Shown here: positions 44,565 to 54,688 of the stretch, piece by piece | Layout: each line of letters begins with the position of its first letter | Position numbering within the stretch: the stretch's first letter is position 1 | From: Rhineura floridana | Taxonomy: Eukaryota > Chordata > Lepidosauria > Squamata > Rhineuridae | Assembly (NCBI RefSeq): GCF_030035675.1 | Contig: NC_084482.1 | Span: 228,104,943 to 228,168,942, forward strand | Direction: 5' to 3' | Length of the DNA stretch: 64,000 nt | Program-made: the position numbers and the translations under genes | The notes under the pieces: model-generated | The model's database searches: none | What the model saw: only the letters and a program-made list of their open reading frames with translations | What the model was told of the DNA's origin: nothing

Positions 44565-45302
44565 CAGAGCTTGGAAGTAACTAGTTAAAAGGAACAAATT
44601 ACTTGTAATCTATTACTTTATTTGAGGAACGAGTGGGTAACTTCATTACATTTTGCTGGTAATAGAACAAGTAGTGACTTCATTACTTTTGAGGCATAAT
44701 TGTAATGTTTCCAGCATTACTTTTGTGCATTACTTGGGATTCTTCTGCTTCTCTGATTTGTGAATAAAAATCATATGCTTCAAATTGGGCTTCTGTGCAG
44801 TGTTGTTCTTCCTTCATGCTCTTTTGGTGCTTAGGAGGCAACAAGGGAGGAGGTGGAGAGCGAGACGGGGTGGAGAAAACAATTGTTTTAAAATTGACGG
44901 GAGTGGAAGGAGAAAAGAGCTGGAGGCAATATATCTACACAAAAAAATGTGTGTTGGCGTATCATCATTGCTGGGGGTGGGGTGAGGGGATGTGAGATTC
45001 TGTTATGCCATTCTGTTAATCTTATGGATAAAAAATGTATTCTACTACCCTCACTGTGTGTGTGCTTATTTTTAATGTTGTTTTAGGCTACTTAGATGTG
45101 CAGCAGCCAAGGCCAGCACCTTGTAGGCAATTTTTTTTAGAAAAGTAACTAAAATGTAATTGTAGCAATTACTTCTGAGTAAAAGTAAAGTAAGCAGTTA
45201 CTTTCAGAGCAACTGTAATTGTAATGGTCATTACTACTTTTGGGGGGCCATGTAACTGTACCTGTAATTTATTACTTTTTAAAAGTAATCTTCCAAGCTC
45301 TG
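44565..45302. mobile_element. hAT-type MITE, 738 bp, exact target duplication
   Basis: The ends are CAGAGCTTGGAAGTAACTAG and the reverse of CAGAGCTTGGAAGATTACTT, and a perfect 8-bp duplication CCTTTCCC lies at 44557-44564 and 45303-45310. Subterminal regions are rich in GTAAT/ATTAC motifs, as in known hAT MITEs. The middle (44790-45120) has no transposase frame. 45303-45414 beyond it is unassigned. Confidence 0.88.
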
Positions 45303-45414
45303 CCTTTCCCTCAGGCCCAGTTCCCCTCCCCCAATGCAGGCCCTGGAGCCTCCAGTCCAAAGTGGAAGACCGGCATATTATTAAAAGACGTATTAAAAGC
45401 AATTCTAACCTTTT

Positions 45415-45725
45415 ACTTATGGCAAACTCCGCAGCAACAGGCCAGCACCAATTAACCAATCAGGAAATTTCTTCATGGCATAAAGGCCCAGCAATCACTG
45501 GCCAAATGGAACATCCTTCCTGAAACTTCAAGGGCTTTACGACCTTGAAGGAGCCCGGCTTCTCCTGACAAGGGGGTGTTAGGGTGGGCCTCTGATTACC
45601 CCCAGCTGGGAAATAAAGCTGCCAACTCATAGCTCTAATACAGAAGCCAAATGTTAACCTGTTAAGATCCCACACTAACAAAACACAATTCTTTGCTACA
45701 CAACCATCTTAAATTCAGGTTTTGA
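45415..45725 (-). mobile_element. LTR family B fragment
   Basis: It matches 13480-13805 (CCAATTAACCAATCAGGAAA, GCCTCTGATTACCCCCAGCT, CAATTCTTTGCTACACAACC). The distal third of the LTR is present and the rest missing. It joins a CpG-block piece at 45722. Confidence 0.75.
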
Positions 45726-45798
45726 AAGTGCAGAAGTCCCCAAGAATTCATGCAATAAACGTGAAGGACTTGCCACTTCGTGGTTAAGCCCAGGCAGC

Positions 45799-45889
<91 letters not shown>

Positions 45890-46020
45890 TCATTCATTCA
45901 TTCATTCATTCATTCATTCATTCATTCATTCATTCATTCCAGTTGTATGCTGCCCCATAGCTGAAGCTCCCTGAGCGGTTTACATTAGGGAAGCCATAGG
46001 GATGATGGTGACTTTGAGTG
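45726..46020. repeat. CpG-block piece with expanded (TTTC)n(ATTC)n and L2 tail
   Basis: GTGAAGGACTTGCCACTTCG and TTAGGGAAGCCATAGGGATG match 20440-20500 as one continuous stretch there. Here 45798-45986 is inserted: about 24 TTTC units, about 12 ATTC units, then the reverse complement of an L2 3' end (GCTGCCCCATAGCTGAAGCT). The microsatellite grew from the L2 tail. Confidence 0.7.
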
Positions 46021-46485
46021 GGGAAAATGCCGAGGCAGTGAAGAAGAGGGCTGGACTGGGGCTGCCCAGTGACTGACATTATTCCTCTGGGGAATAGGTG
46101 TGGTGGACAAACCCGACCACAAGCGATGATTTGAGCTGACCAGGGAAGATGACGCCCACCACCCACTCTCCCGCCTCCCCACCTTAACCCACTGAAGACT
46201 GAGGCAGGGCCCTCTAGGGTGAGGTGGGATATGCAGTCCAGGACCAGGGTGCAGGGAAGCGGGAGCCTTGTCAGCCTTTCCTAAAGCTACTGAGGGCCAC
46301 CCAGCCACTATCTCTCAGCTTCAGAGGAATAGAAAAGGCAAACGACTTCAGAATACCTTTTACCACAAAAACCCACTGACAAAGTTTGTATTCTACCAAT
46401 CAAGACGGAAATTAAACACACCGGGACATCGAAAAAATGAGAGTTAAAACACAAAGTTTCTCTCATTCCTACTTTGAGAATGTTA
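46021..46485. other. Mostly unassigned; short RTE 5' piece
   Basis: At about 46330-46372, AAAAGGCAAACGACTTCAGA and TTACCACAAAAACCCA resemble the 5' leader of the RTE elements. The remainder has no recognised gene or repeat. Confidence 0.35.
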
Positions 46486-46815
46486 CAAAGTTTTCCACTA
46501 GTTGGAGCCATTGCTTCTACAAAATCAAGAATAAAATATATATGATTGCCAACTATTTCACTAATAATTAATTGCTCAGGATCAGTTTAAAATATCAGTC
46601 ATGAGTTACATGCTCATTTGCTTCTGAACAATATACTCGTTAATTAAAGTTAATCACACACATAGGCCTGTTTGCTTCATTTCATGAGTTGAGAAGTTCA
46701 AGCTGAACTTGCTTCTCTATGAGACTAGATTTTAGGGTCTCATAGGACCATGGGCCTTTTTGCTTAGTTCCTTGTGATATTATTATATTTCATAAACATA
46801 AACCTTCTAACATCT
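46486..46815. repeat. 330-bp repeat, paired with 29909-30245
   Basis: It matches the segment at 29.9 kb in the same orientation with scattered differences. It is directly followed by the env-like fossil. Confidence 0.6.
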
Positions 46816-46825
46816 ATGTTTATAT

Positions 46826-47250
46826 GTGTGGATGTATAAAATTCTTCATTATAACCATACCCAGAATCCCACTTTCTGCCAACATTATCATGATTTTCAT
46901 GCTTCCTGTAACTATTCCATTGATGACATGATCTATTGTTTTGCCTTTATCAATTCTGGTGGTCATCAAGCATGGGACTGTAAATGCCTCAAGAACTGGG
47001 GAGCGTGTTTTCGGAACAGGACTAGCAACCCTCATGATCCAGGTGGTGGTGTCCCTTGTGGGGAATAGCTGACCCTACTACCAAAGCTAGTAAGTTCAGC
47101 CATGGAAAACATGGTCTTTCCCCCTTCCACAAAGGCCCATGGGAAGCTCTAGTAGGACATAATTGGGTCTGTGGAGATAAAGCCTATAAAGTATTGCCAA
47201 AATATTGGATTGGCTCCTGCTATGTTGCCTGCCCCCCTGTAAGACGCACA
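46826..47250 (+). mobile_element. Endogenous retrovirus env-like fossil
   Basis: A frame at 47056-47256 has WVCGDKAYKVLPKYWIGSCY, a pattern like the end of retroviral surface glycoproteins (W-C-G-x-x-A-Y-x-x-L-P-x-W-x-G-x-C). The sequence just before has similar Cys- and Asn-rich character. It is broken, short and without LTRs of its own, and is cut on the right by the RTE at 47255. Likely old. Confidence 0.5.
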
Positions 47251-47254
47251 CCTT

Positions 47255-48890
47255 AACATGGGGAGGGGGTTTGAGCGTGTTGAAGAAGCTGAAAGCAATG
47301 CCATCAGGAGTCTAGACCAAGAGGCTAGACTCCTAGCAGGGCCACTCAAGGCAGAATGGTCAAAGCTGAGACACCAGACGAAGATGCATCCAAACTCAGA
47401 GGAATCTCTTACCACGAAAACCCTATGAACAGAGTATCCAAAATGCAACCTGAGATAGTGCTGGAAGATGAAACCCCCAGGTCAGAAGGCACTCAACGAG
47501 CTACTGGGGAAGAACAAAGGACAAGGACAAGTAGAGCTGTGACTAATGACGCAGCTGGGTCAAAGCCAAAAGGAAGCCCAGAGGCTGATGCGCACAGATG
47601 CAAAAGAAGAGTCCAGAGTTGAACAATGCACACAATAGGAACATGGAATGTCAGAAGCATGAACCAGGGAAAGTTAGAAATTGTCAAGCAAGAAATGGAA
47701 CATATCAACATTACAATACTTGGCAGGAGTGAATTAAAATGGACGGGAATGGGACATTTTCAATCAGGCAACTACAAAATATTTTATGCAGGAAATGAGA
47801 AATTAAGAAGAAACGGGGTGCTTTAATAGTGAGAAGTGTTGTAGCAAAAGCAATTAGGAGGTACAACGCAAGGTCTGAGTGAGTGATATCAATGAGATTA
47901 AATGGGAAACCTATTAACATAACCATCATCCAAATCTACGCTCCATCGTCAAATGCAGAAGAAGAAGAATTGGAGAGATTTTACGCAGAAGTACAGGAGG
48001 AAATTGATCACTCACCAAAGCAAGATATGTTGATAATCAAGGGGGAATGGGATGCAAAAGTAGGGAACAGAGAAGAACTAGGAAGTGTGGGGAAATGGGG
48101 CTTAGGAGACAGAAATGAAGCAGGAAAAAGACTGATTGAATTCTGTGAAGCCAATGATTTGTTCCTTGCAAACACATTTTTGAGCAACCGAAAAAACGAC
48201 TGTACACATGGACATCACCAGCTGGTCAATATAGGAATCAAATGGATTATACAATTGGTAGCACAAGATGGAGAAGTTCCATACTTTCTGCGAAAACAAG
48301 ACCAGGAGCAGACTGCTATACAGATCATGAACTGGTCGTATCAAAAATCAGAGTAAAGCTAAAGGCTAGGACTGGGGAGGGCAGCTATGAGAGAACTAGA
48401 AAAGGTCCTCAAATGCAAAGATGCATCACTGAACACCAAAGTCAGGATCATTCAGTCCATGGTATTCCCGATTTCTAAATATGGATGTGAAAGTTGGACA
48501 GTGAAAAAGGTGGATAAGACAAAAATCAACTCATCTGAAATGTGGTGTTGGAGCAGAGCTTTGCGGATACCATGGACTGCGAAAAAGACAAATAATTGGG
48601 TGTTAGAACAAATTAAACCAGAACTGTCACTAGAAGCTAAAATGATGAAATTGAGGTTCTCATACTTTGGACACACCATGAGAAGACATGATTCATTAGA
48701 AAAGATAATAATGCTGGGGAAAACAAAAGGGAGTAGAAAAAGAGGAAGGCCAAACAAGAGATGGATTGATTCCATCAAGGAAGCCACAGACCTGAACTTA
48801 CAAGATCTGAACAGGGTGGTTCATGACAGATGCTCTTGGAGGTCACTGATTCATAGGGTCACCATAAGTCATAATTGACTTGAAGGCACA
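47255..48890 (+). mobile_element. RTE/BovB-like LINE, copy D, internally deleted
   Basis: It starts at the element's own 5' end (ACCTTAACATGGGGAGGGGG). The endonuclease part includes TIGTWNVRSMNQGKLEIVKQ and FYAEVQEEIDHSPKQDML. Near 48358 the sequence jumps to the C-terminal part, so the reverse transcriptase is missing. A 163-residue frame (48387-48878) has ELEKVLKCKDASLNTKVRII, MRRHDSLEKIIMLGKTKGSR and RWIDSIKEATDLNLQDLNRV. It ends TTGACTTGAAGGCACATAAG. A separate RTE scrap lies at 48899-49043. Confidence 0.85.
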
Positions 48891-49043
48891 TAAGAAAAAC
48901 AAAGTTGGCAACGAGGACATTGAACTTGTCAAGGTTTATCAATAGCTTGGCACAGTCATTAACCAAACTGGAGACAATAGTCAAGAAATCTTGGACTGGC
49001 AAGGGTAGCTACAAGAAAAAATCCTCAAATGCAAAGATGCATT

Positions 49044-49330
49044 TGTGATGTTCCTGTATGTGAATGTAATGTAAATATGGTAAGTGCAGGTTTATTATAG
49101 GAAATATGGTAAGTGGAGTGAGTGAGAAGGGTGAGTACATGGGCTGTAGAATGCTGGAGGATGATTGGCTGTGTGTTTGAATGGCTGAAGGTATAAATGA
49201 GAGGATGACAGTTGAGTCATGGTGGTGGGGGTTGGACAGGGTGGTTGTAGACAGGGAGGTTGATGTGGAGAGGAAGAGGTGGCTGTTGAGAGATTGGATT
49301 AGGAGTTCTGAAGCGAATATTAGGAATATG
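49044..49330 (+). other. Unassigned, possibly a partial LTR
   Basis: It begins TGTGATGTTCCTG, and GAAGGTATAAATGAGAG near 49180-49195 looks TATA-like. No matching CA end or duplication is found before the unit-shared sequence starts at 49331. The assignment is weak. Confidence 0.25.
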
Positions 49331-49662
49331 TGGGTTCCCCACTACCGAGTAAAAGGATTTTGAGGTGCTAAAGAAAAGCTGACTCTTCCGACTGGTGGCA
49401 GCAAAAGAGGAAGAGTGTTGGTTTTAGGCCTTACAGTAAGTTAAAGAGGACTCTGGCTGGGAAGCACAGGGGGTGCTGTCCTAGGATCCCAGAATTATCA
49501 GTACTAAATTGGCATCCCAGAGCCTTCCTGTCTGTGAAAAGGGGGTGTAGGAAATGATGGCAGCACCAACGGATAATCTGAAATGCATTGTGGGTCAGAT
49601 TTGTGAAGCAGGGGTGCCAGGAAGGGAGTAAGAAGGCTATCCTTAACCTCTCCTAATTCTAA

Positions 49663-49789
49663 CAGCATAAATCGCCATCTCATGAATCTCCTGCGTGATC
49701 TCCTTGTACAGTGCTCTCTAGTCTGGATCCAGCTGAGCCCGTTCCTCCTGGGTGAAGTGCAAGGACCCTTCCTCAAAGATCACCAATCC
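49663..49789 (-). pseudogene. KRAB-A-box exon relic, unit B
   Basis: It is the paralogue of 14603-14729: acceptor TTCTTCTTCCAG, then GLVIFEEGSLHFTQEERAQL, DPD, the same TAG, and RALYKEITQEIHEM. It is 127 nt long. The Trp to Arg change is shared too, so both lesions predate the duplication. The matching flanks run 49331-49919. The nearest downstream finger exon on this strand is ZNF2, 11 kb away with another CpG block between, so its own finger exon may have been lost. Confidence 0.75.
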
Positions 49790-49919
49790 CTGGAAGAAGA
49801 AAACCATTGCCTTCTTCATTGATACTCCCAGGCAAGGCACGGACATTATCTGCCCTCCACTCACGCTCTGAAGAGAGATGGGGCAATTGGGATCTTTTCC
49901 TTTAGAGTTCACAAATCAC

Positions 49920-50714
49920 CTCAGGTCCAGATGGCATCTGATCTTCTAACAAAGATATGTATGTTCTCTCGAAGACTTGCTACCATACGGACTGGTATCA
50001 GGGAAATCAGAGGCCTACTAGCTGCTCTGGGAAAAATAGTGGAAAATATTAGTAAAGACAAAATTACCAAACATGGAGTGGAACTCAGCAATGATGGGAT
50101 ATCGGGAAATATGCTCTCATGCATCAGGAATTGTTTAAAGATCAGGAAGGAGAAAGTCGGAATAAATAAACAGTTCTCCCAATGGAGGGATGTAAGAAGT
50201 GTTCCCCCCCATCATCAGGATTAGGACCTGTGCTTTTAAACTGGTTGCTAAATGACATGGATTTACTGTTGATATCAAGTTCAGGGTGATTAAATAAAGA
50301 GGGATGGTGAGGAACTCCAAAAGGAACTCTCCAAAGAGCAAATGCAATTAAATGAAAGCAAGTGTAAAGTGATGCACAGAAGTAAAAAAATCCAAACTGA
50401 ACCGGTGGTGACTGACAGGAGAGAGACCTCGAGGTCATAGAGGATGCCTCAGTTAAGATATGTTATATCTATGAAATCAATGAATTCCATGTGAAGGATT
50501 ATTAAGACACAGATTGAAAATAAAACTGCCAATATCTTAACGCCATTATACACGTCGAAGATGTGATCCTCCTTGGAATGTTGTCTTCAGTTCTGGTTGC
50601 CTGATCACAAAAATAGCATTCTAGAGGTGGAAGAGGTAGAGAGATGGGCAGCCAAAGTGATCAAGGGTTGCAACATTTGGGGATTTTTGCCATAGAAAAA
50701 TAGCTTAGAGGAGA
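49920..50714 (+). mobile_element. Old diverged CR1 copy, unit B
   Basis: It matches 729-1905 and 14861-16290 without their insertions, so it serves as the empty-site reference for both. It begins near CCAGATGGCATCTGATCTTC and decays through a CR1 reverse-transcriptase region. It is followed by the shared segment 50715-51110. Confidence 0.75.
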
Positions 50715-51110
50715 CATGATGGAAGTATATGATCACATCAGACCTTTAAAGCACATTCAACACAAATGTAAAGCACATGGCTTCCCCCAACGCATCCTGC
50801 ATAATAGTTTTTCCTCACTGCGCTACATTCCCAGCACCCTTCACAAACTACAACTCTCAGGACTCTTTGGAGGAAGCCATATGCTTTCAATGTACACTGT
50901 GGATGTGCCATCAAGAAGCGTGGTGTGGAGAAACTGGATAACATCCTCTGATTTAGTAGGGAACTTACACCTGGAGTGTAGGAAGAGGGAGCAGAAAGTA
51001 GCTCCCACGAATTTGCACCCATTTCAGGAGAAACGTCACTCGCTAAGTAGTTAGTCTGCCAGGCTACCCCAGAACAAGGAGGGCAGGGCCACCTTTCTGC
51101 TTTCCTGAAT
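50715..51110. repeat. Shared segment following old CR1 (paired with 1906-2290)
   Basis: The paralogue of 1906-2290 in the same position relative to the old CR1. No gene is seen. The 112-residue plus frame across it is also partly open in the other copy but has no recognised motif. Confidence 0.55.
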
Positions 51111-52433
51111 TAAATGGCTTCTGAGGAAGCTTAGCAGTCATGGAATAAGAGGAGAGGTCCTCTTGTGGATTAGGAATTGGTTAAGAAGCAGAAAGCAGAG
51201 AGTAGGAATAAACGGACAGTTCTCCCAATGGAGGGCTGTAGAAAGTGGAGTCCCTCAAGGATCGGTATTGGGACCTGTACTTTTCAACTTGTTCATTAAT
51301 GATCTAGAATTAGGAGTGAGCAGTGAAGTGGCCAAGTTTGCTGACGACACTAAATTGTTCAGGGTTGTTAAAACAAAAAGGGATTGCGAAGAGCTCCAAA
51401 AAGACCTCTCCAAACTGAGTGAATGGGCAGAAATTATGCATATTGGAGCAAAAAATCTGAATTTCACATATACACTCATGGGGTCTGAACTGGCGGTGAC
51501 CGACTAGGAGAGAGACCTCGGGGTTGTAGTGGACAGCACGATGAAAATGTCGACCCAGTGTGCGGCAGCTGTGAAAAAGGCAAATTCCATGCTAGCGATA
51601 ATTAGGAAAGGTATTGAAAATAAAACAGCCAATATCATAATGCCGTTGTATAAATCTATGGTGCGGCCGCATTTGGAATACTGTGTACAGTTCTGGTCGC
51701 CTCATCTCAAAAAGGATATTCTAGAGTTGGAAAAGGTTCAGAAGAGGGCAACCAGAATGATCAAGGGGATGGAGCGACTCCCTTATGAGGAAAGGTTGCA
51801 GCATTTGGGGCTTTTTAGTTTAGAGAAAAGGCGGGTCAGGGGAGACATGATAGAAGTGTATAAAATTATGCATGGCATTGAGAAAGTGGATAGAGAAAAG
51901 TTCTTCTCCCTCTCTCATAATACTAGAATTCGTGGTCATTCAAAGAAGCTGAATGTTGGAAGATTCAGGACAGACAAAAGGAAGTACTTCTTTACTCAGC
52001 GCATAGTTAAACTATGGAATTTGCTCCCACAAGATGCAGTAATGGCCACCAGCTTGGACGGCTTTAAAAGAAGATTAGACAAATTCACGGAGGACAGGGC
52101 TATCAATGGCTACTAGCCATGATGGCTGTGCTCTGCCACCCTAGTCAGAGGCAGCATGCTTCTGAAAACCAGTTGCCGGAAGCCTCAGGAGGGGAGAGTG
52201 TTCCTGCACTCGGGTCCTGCTTGCGGGCTTCCCCTGCCACCCTAGTCAGAGGCAGCATGCTTCTGAAAACCAGTTGCTGGAAGCCTCAGGAGGGGAGAGT
52301 GTTCTTGCACTCGGGTCCTGCTTGCGGGCTTCCCCCAGGCACCTGGCTGGCCACTGTGAGAACAGGATGCTGGACTAGATGGGCCACTGGCCTGATCCAG
52401 CAGGCTCTTCTTATGTTCTTATGTTCTTATGAC
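51111..52433 (+). mobile_element. CR1 LINE (TTCTTATG tail), 5'-truncated, 1.3 kb
   Basis: It starts inside the reverse transcriptase (LLRKLSSHGIRGEVLLWIRN). It keeps an intact FADDTKL box, but a deletion removes about 13 residues after KLSEWAE, and CAG to TAG at about 51505-51507 stops the frame. It reopens from 51529 to 52116 (195 residues). The 3' UTR carries a 97-bp tandem duplication (about 52131-52227 and 52230-52326). The tail TTCTTATGTTCTTATG ends near 52433. Confidence 0.9.
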
Positions 52434-52437
52434 CTTA

Positions 52438-53105
52438 ATTCTAACAGAACAGGAAACTGGGGAGGGCTGGCAGAATGGAATTAATGCCAGAATAACCTCA
52501 CTATTCAACTATCCCAGCTGAACCAAAGGAGAAAGGAGGACACATGAAGAAGCGGCCCATTTAGCGCACTGGTGTCTCCTTAGCTCTGTTCTAACGATCA
52601 AGCTTCCACATCTGCAAAGCTTAAGGCCCTGAAATCCATCACTAAAAGGAACGATGTTCCCCGGGCAGAGCTGCAGCCTCCTATGTGGAGGGTCTGTGGG
52701 GAGGGGCGCTTCAGGGGGTCCTCGCCCCCTTCCCCCTCCCCTCCTTGCCTACCTTTGTCTCCAGGCTCCCCCCGCGCAACCCCGCTGGCCAACATCGCTG
52801 CGCACGAAGAGGGGCTCCTCCGGCGCTTCCAGCCTCCGTTTCTCGCAGAGAGGCGAGGCAGGAAAGGGAAGTCCCTCGTTTGCGCTCCTTCCTTCGGCTC
52901 TGTCGTCGTTTGTTAACCCTTCAAGAGCTCCCGGCAGAGAGAGGCTTCTTAACGGGTGGGCCTGGGGAAGTTGTCAGGCTCCACTCCGGAGCCTTGAGCC
53001 CTTTGCGGTCGGCCAGCGGCTGGCTCTGGACGGTTGAACCTTCCCTTGAGGCTGCTCTGCCAGCGGGCTGAACGGATCGTCCTTGGCCCAGCAGCGGAGG
53101 CCACG
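52438..53105. repeat. CpG-rich family block, unit B2
   Basis: It begins TAATTCTAACAGAACAGG and is CpG-dense at 52680-53080. It is the best-preserved continuous copy of this block. It lies 2.7 kb upstream (minus sense) of the unit B KRAB relic. The last 175 bp (52926-53105) recur at 54140-54310, on the far side of an inverted-repeat element, after which the block continues to 54688. Confidence 0.65.
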
Positions 53106-54134
53106 GCTTGAAAATTCAAAACACTAAAAAGAAGAAAAGTTGACAGCTACAGCCACTTGAAGCGAAAGTTAACATGTCTCTGAACCCCAAAATGTATGTT
53201 GGGGTACCCTGTGTGATATATCACTGCGATCGGGGGACTCCCCCCATCAAGAATACCAATACATTTATGCATTCAAAATCATCAGGCTTCTGATATTATT
53301 ATAAATTCATAATGATATCATAAAAACAAAAAAAATAAGTAACTGATGGTGCCCACTTGAAAATGTGCTCTGGGCCAGGACAAATCATGCACCCCAGGAA
53401 AGGGGGGTGTCCTCTAGGAGATGCCAGTGCATCCCATCCACCCCAGAGGTTCTGCCGGCCACAGGGCATGGATGAGGGCATCTTCGCAAAACCAACATAG
53501 ACAAAAACACAAAGGAAAAAATAAGTAACTGGGAGTGCCCACCTAAAATCTCCCCTGGGCCAGGACAAATCATGCACCCCAGGAAAGGGGAGGGTGTCCT
53601 CTCTAACATAACAGTGTGTATAAAAAAATAAGTAACTGAGGGTCCACAAGAAAAACCTTTCGAGGCAGGAGGCAGTGGTATCTCTCAGAGAACAATATCC
53701 ACTTCTCTGAAGTGAATGATTTTTCACAGCCCACAGTAGATTTTGCGTGGTCACCGCAAATTACATATTTTCCCCTATTTTCATTATTTTAGCTGGGAAA
53801 GACTGGCATCTCCTAGAATACACCCTCCCTTTTCCTGGGGCATATGATTTGTCCTGGCCCAGAGCAGATTGTGGGGTGGGTACCACCAGTTACTTATTTT
53901 TTTTTCTGCCTCTTTTTGTTGATTTTTTTTTTTTGCATGGATGCCCTCATCCATACTCTGTGCCTAGCAGACACTTTGGGCCGGGCAGCATGCACTGGTA
54001 TCTCATAGAGGGCACCCTCCCCTTTCCTGGGGTGTATGATTTGTCCTAGCACAGAGCAGAGTTTGGGGTGGACATCCCAATTACTAATTCTTTATGATTT
54101 CATGACATCATTATGCATTTATGATATGCATTCC
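53106..54134. mobile_element. Inverted-repeat (foldback-like) element built of 185-bp tandem units
   Basis: Two units in one orientation (around 53340 and 53520: GGGCCAGGACAAATCATGCA, CCCCAGGAAAGGGG) face two in the other (around 53800 and 53985: CCTTTCCTGGGG, GATTTGTCCT). The AT-rich flanks also pair (ATAATGATATCATAA near 53310 against TTTATGATTTCATG near 54093). The centre is near 53720. No transposase is seen. 175 bp of CpG block lies in direct repeat on both sides. Confidence 0.6.
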
Positions 54135-54688
54135 GCAGCCCCCAGTAGAGAGAGGCTTCTTCATGGGTGGGGCTGGGGAGTTATCAGGTTTGCTCTGGAG
54201 CCCCGAGCCCCGTGCGGTCTGTCAGCGCCTGGCTCTGGGCAGGGGACCCTTCCCTTGAGGCGCTCTTACGGTGGGCTGAACAAATCGTCCTTGGCCCAGC
54301 AGTGGCAGCCACCCCTGCTTTTCTCCTCTTTTTCTCGGGAGGTCGCTCTGGGTCCCGCAGCAGAGAGAGGTGTCAAGAAATGGGGGCAGAGATGAGTGGA
54401 GCTATTCAGAGCAGGGGAACTTTTGCTGCTGTATGTTCCTCCCTCCAATCCCAGCTACGTTGCTCCCCCTTCCCCCCAGTAGCCTCCAAGACCAGGATCT
54501 CCTTGCCACTCCACCCACCACCCAGTCATTTCCTCCCTCCCTTCCCAGAGGGATCAGCCTTTCCGGCACTTGTCTGCCTTCGCAGAGGTCTGATGGCAGC
54601 TGCAGGGATCGCAGGAGGCATCAACTGAGACGCTGCTGAGAAAGATGGGAGCAATGGAAGATTCAGCTGCTTGGGGAAAAATTCCACC
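54135..54688. repeat. CpG block, unit B2, second half
   Basis: It matches 3050-3184, 6335-6420 and 20490-20760, including AGCTATTCAGAGCAGGGG and GGCATCAACTGAGACGCTGC. It has the uninterrupted sequence at the hAT site of unit 0. It is cut at 54688 by the gag fossil. Confidence 0.6.

Noticed and set aside
45696-45974. Lys/Glu/Arg repeat and Phe/Leu/Ser repeat frames
   Set aside because: Translations of the (TTTC)n microsatellite on each strand.
49181-49363. TATA-like site at about 49187 as a zinc-finger promoter
   Set aside because: It is on the plus strand, opposite to the zinc-finger genes, and lies in DNA absent from unit A; a partial LTR is more likely.
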